This document shows positions 23,396 through 25,490 of a DNA stretch of 25,490 bases, in pieces. Source of the stretch: an uncultured Veillonella sp. GTDB lineage: Bacteria > Bacillota > Negativicutes > Veillonellales > Veillonellaceae. The translations under genes were made by a program, and so were the position numbers. Each line of letters begins with the position of its first letter. The stretch's first letter is position 1. The notes under the pieces are model-generated. The model worked only from the letters and a program-made list of their open reading frames with translations. It ran no database searches and was not told the origin of the DNA. The stretch is from NCBI GenBank assembly GCA_900544365.1, contig UQVF01000023.1, positions 1-25,490 on the forward strand, read 5' to 3'.

Positions 23396-24495
23396 TGAAG
23401 ATTGCTATTGTATCTGTTACAAAACGTGGGGCTAAGCTAGGCCAACAAGTACGCAGTGCCTATGCACAAGATCATGTGGTAGATTGCTATGAAAAGGAAG
23501 ACCGTGAAAGTGGAGACACAGCGATTTCTTTTTCTTCTTTGAAATCACATATAGAACAGTTATGGAAAGACTATGACCGTATCTTATTCATTATGGCCAC
23601 AGGCATTGTAGTGCGTATGATTGCACCTTTCATCAAGCATAAATCGGAAGATCCAGCTATTTTAGTGATGGATGAAGGTGGTCATTTCGTGATTAGCCTT
23701 TTATCGGGGCACCTAGGCGGTGCTAATGAATGGACTAGTGAGGTGGCAATGATTACCGGTGCTACACCAGTGATTACTACAGCCACCGATGTGAATCAAT
23801 TGCCCGCACCAGATGTGTTGGCTCGAAAAATCTGTGCCAAGGTGGAAGATTTTTCTATGCTTATCAAGGTGAATGCGGCTATCGTTAATGGAGACTCTGT
23901 CAAATATTATCTGGATAGCACCTTGGCAGATGACTTTGAACAAGCTGTACAAGCACATCAAGTGGACTATGCCCTCTTTCATCCAGAGGAAGCATTTCCA
24001 TGGGGAGAGGAGCCAAAGGTCGTCATTACAGATAGAACCATTGATTGTATAGGTGTAACACTAGTGTTACGACCACCGACTATGACGGTAGGCATCGGAT
24101 GTCGCCGTGACACACCGAAAGAATTGATACTTTCAGCGGTATCAGAATCATTGCAAAATGTAAAACGGTCCCCATTAAGTGTTAAGGGAGCAGCCTCAGT
24201 CATCGTGAAAGCTGATGAAGTAGGTTTATTGGAAGCCATGGAAGAGCTCAAATGGCCTATCCAATTTTATACACAAGAAGAAATGGCCCCTTGTATTGAA
24301 GAGGCACAGATTATTGAATCTAATTTTGTTAAACAAACCATAGGAGTAGGAAACGTATGCGAAACGACAGCACTATTACTAGCGCAGGGGCAGGAGCTAC
24401 TGCAGCACAAAACCATATTTCCGAGAACAACCGTAGCCATTGCACGGGTACATTACAAGTCATTGGAATCGGACCTGGTAACCCAGAATTCATGA
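23395..24495 (+). CDS. cbiG: Cobalt-precorrin-5A hydrolase CbiG
   Basis: Opens the delta-lactone of cobalt-precorrin-5A, releasing acetaldehyde. The 366 residues show the N-terminal domain with LFIMATGIVVRMIAPFI and SGHLGGAN (104-111), a middle linker, and the C-terminal domain with VGIGCRRDTPKELI, GVGNVCETTALLLAQ and a final TTVAIARVHY, typical for CbiG. The last 46 codons overlap the start of cbiH in another frame (24357-24495). The conserved C-terminal residues show that this overlap is real cbiG coding. Confidence 0.94.
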   Translation: MKIAIVSVTKRGAKLGQQVRSAYAQDHVVDCYEKEDRESGDTAISFSSLKSHIEQLWKDYDRILFIMATGIVVRMIAPFIKHKSEDPAILVMDEGGHFVISLLSGHLGGANEWTSEVAMITGATPVITTATDVNQLPAPDVLARKICAKVEDFSMLIKVNAAIVNGDSVKYYLDSTLADDFEQAVQAHQVDYALFHPEEAFPWGEEPKVVITDRTIDCIGVTLVLRPPTMTVGIGCRRDTPKELILSAVSESLQNVKRSPLSVKGAASVIVKADEVGLLEAMEELKWPIQFYTQEEMAPCIEEAQIIESNFVKQTIGVGNVCETTALLLAQGQELLQHKTIFPRTTVAIARVHYKSLESDLVTQNS

Positions 24496-25181
24496 CACCA
24501 GAAGCACGTGAAGCGATTTTACAAGCAGACCGTGTGGTAGGTTATATTACGTATTTAGATTTGATTAAAGATCTTGTAGCAGACAAAGTCACTGTAGGTA
24601 CAGGTATGATGCAAGAAGTAGATCGTTGCCAACAAGCTGTAGACTTAGCTGTAGAAGGTCATAAAGTGGTGGTTGTATCTAGCGGTGACCCTGGTGTATA
24701 TGGCATGGCGGGTCTTGTCATCGAATTGGCTAATAAAGTGGCAGAAGAAAAACGTCCTCCTGTCCATATCGTACCAGGTTTGAGTGCTGTGAACATGGCA
24801 GCAGCTGTGTTGGGTGCACCATTGATGCATGACTTCGCTGTCATCAGCTTGAGTGATTTGATGACACCATGGGATTTAATCAAAAAACGTGCAGCTCTAT
24901 GTGCAGAAGGTGATATGGTTATCGCTTTATATAACCCACGCAGTAAAAAACGTATTACTCATTTAGATGAAGTACGTGAATTGGTATTGCAACATCGTGA
25001 CCCTAAAACACCAGTGGGTATCGTACAAAAAGCAGGCCGTGCAGGTCAACATATCATCATTTCTGATTTAGAGCATTTCCACAAAGAAGAAATCGATATG
25101 CAAACATTAGTTATCATTGGTAATAGCCAAACATACGTGGAAAATGGTCAAATCATTACACCACGAGGATATAAACTGTGA
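24357..25181 (+). CDS. cbiH: Cobalt-precorrin-3 C17-methyltransferase CbiH
   Basis: A tetrapyrrole methylase that adds the C17 methyl and contracts the ring (CobJ family). The 274 residues include VIGIGPGNPEFMTPEA (35-50), YITYLDLIKDL, VVVVSSGDPGVYGMAGLV, VPGLSAVNMAAA, ALYNPRSKKR and the C-terminal TLVIIGNSQTYV. The conserved core starts at about residue 33. The first 32 residues (Ser/Thr/Ala/Asn-rich) lie wholly inside the end of cbiG. The ATG at 24357 has AGGAG at 24342-24346, and no ATG, GTG or TTG in frame lies nearer the core, so this overlapping start seems forced. It ends in a GTGA overlap with cbiJ. Confidence 0.92.
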   Translation: MRNDSTITSAGAGATAAQNHISENNRSHCTGTLQVIGIGPGNPEFMTPEAREAILQADRVVGYITYLDLIKDLVADKVTVGTGMMQEVDRCQQAVDLAVEGHKVVVVSSGDPGVYGMAGLVIELANKVAEEKRPPVHIVPGLSAVNMAAAVLGAPLMHDFAVISLSDLMTPWDLIKKRAALCAEGDMVIALYNPRSKKRITHLDEVRELVLQHRDPKTPVGIVQKAGRAGQHIIISDLEHFHKEEIDMQTLVIIGNSQTYVENGQIITPRGYKL

Positions 25182-25490
25182 TTTGGGTCATAGCAGGCAC
25201 ATTAGATGGCCGTAACCTAGCAGTAGCCGTGCAAGAGCATACAGGCTTACCTGTGTTGGTGTCCGTGGTAAGCCAATATGGGGCACAGTTGGCATCCCAT
25301 CCAGGCATTGAAGTGCATGAAGGACGCTTAAATCTAGATGAGATGAAAGCTCTCATTCAAAATAAAGGTATTACGATGCTCATCGATGCGAGCCATCCTT
25401 ATGCAGCGATTGTGACAGCTACAGCGCGGGAGGCAGCAGCCGATATGGAGATTCCGTTCATTCGATTTGAACGGAAGGAAGTGCCATTGC
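25178..25490 (+). CDS. cbiJ: Cobalt-precorrin-6A reductase CbiJ (partial, runs off the window)
   Basis: The first 104 codons of a cobalt-precorrin-6A reductase, which reduces the corrin ring with a nicotinamide cofactor before the CbiE/CbiT steps. It starts at GTG 25178, whose GTGA overlaps the cbiH stop. It reads IWVIAGTLDGRNLAVAV, then LVSVVSQYGAQL, HEGRLNLDEM and IDASHPYAAIVTATARE; GTxDGR and DASHPYA are family marks. The gene is cut by the window edge at 25490. Confidence 0.9.
   Translation, partial: MIWVIAGTLDGRNLAVAVQEHTGLPVLVSVVSQYGAQLASHPGIEVHEGRLNLDEMKALIQNKGITMLIDASHPYAAIVTATAREAAADMEIPFIRFERKEVPL

Noticed and set aside
1..25490. tRNA, rRNA or insertion-sequence elements
   Set aside because: I saw no cloverleaf-type sequence, rRNA segment, or transposase with inverted ends, apart from the Rpn-family gene, which lacks ends.

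Overview
The window looks like a low-GC member of the Negativicutes, most likely a Veillonella. I infer this from the AT-rich base use, the gene content (anaerobic cobalamin genes, a bioY/bioD/bioA cluster, an RqcH-type NFACT protein) and the general look of the proteins. No search was run. The window has an accessory left half (about 1-11510) and a mostly housekeeping right half (about 11510-25490).

Left half. An unrecognised gene set is present twice, in the same orientation. Copy A (1-4206) holds an acidic 308-aa protein, a 545-aa protein with an HNH-like nuclease core and C-terminal membrane segments, an 84-aa YkgJ-type cysteine-cluster protein, and a 332-aa coiled-coil/glycine-rich/coiled-coil protein, ending in a terminator. 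Copy B (5989-11508) has the same order but also carries a 184-aa unknown protein and an intact surE between the acidic gene and the nuclease gene. In copy B the nuclease gene is wrecked by at least seven lesions, including loss of a predicted catalytic Asp, while the other genes are open. Copy A keeps a scar of the first 12 codons of surE plus its leader just where surE sits in copy B. The two copies therefore descend from one block that already contained surE, and copy A later lost most of surE. Both copies start with the same leader containing an inverted repeat. Between them lie about 1 kb with no recognisable gene (4207-5175) and a decayed AlbA_2/RecG-like regulator with a 24-bp tandem repeat and a frame break at an A8 tract.

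Right half. bioY, bioD and bioA (biotin uptake and synthesis) follow. A BirA-type operator overlaps a near-consensus promoter in front of bioY, and a weaker candidate lies in front of bioA. A lone Rpn/PD-(D/E)XK family gene with its own extended -10 promoter comes next. It converges on rqcH (minus strand) across a bidirectional terminator. After a 484-bp gap that may hold an hxlR relic, yicC-gmk-rpoZ form a housekeeping operon, followed by yajQ. The tightly packed, overlapping cbiD-E-T-F-G-H-J operon of anaerobic cobalamin synthesis runs off the right edge.

The best candidate for an undescribed system is the duplicated acidic protein / HNH-membrane protein / cysteine-cluster protein / glycine-rich protein set. 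Its function is unknown. A defence or toxin-type role is only an inference from the domain mix, duplication and lopsided decay.
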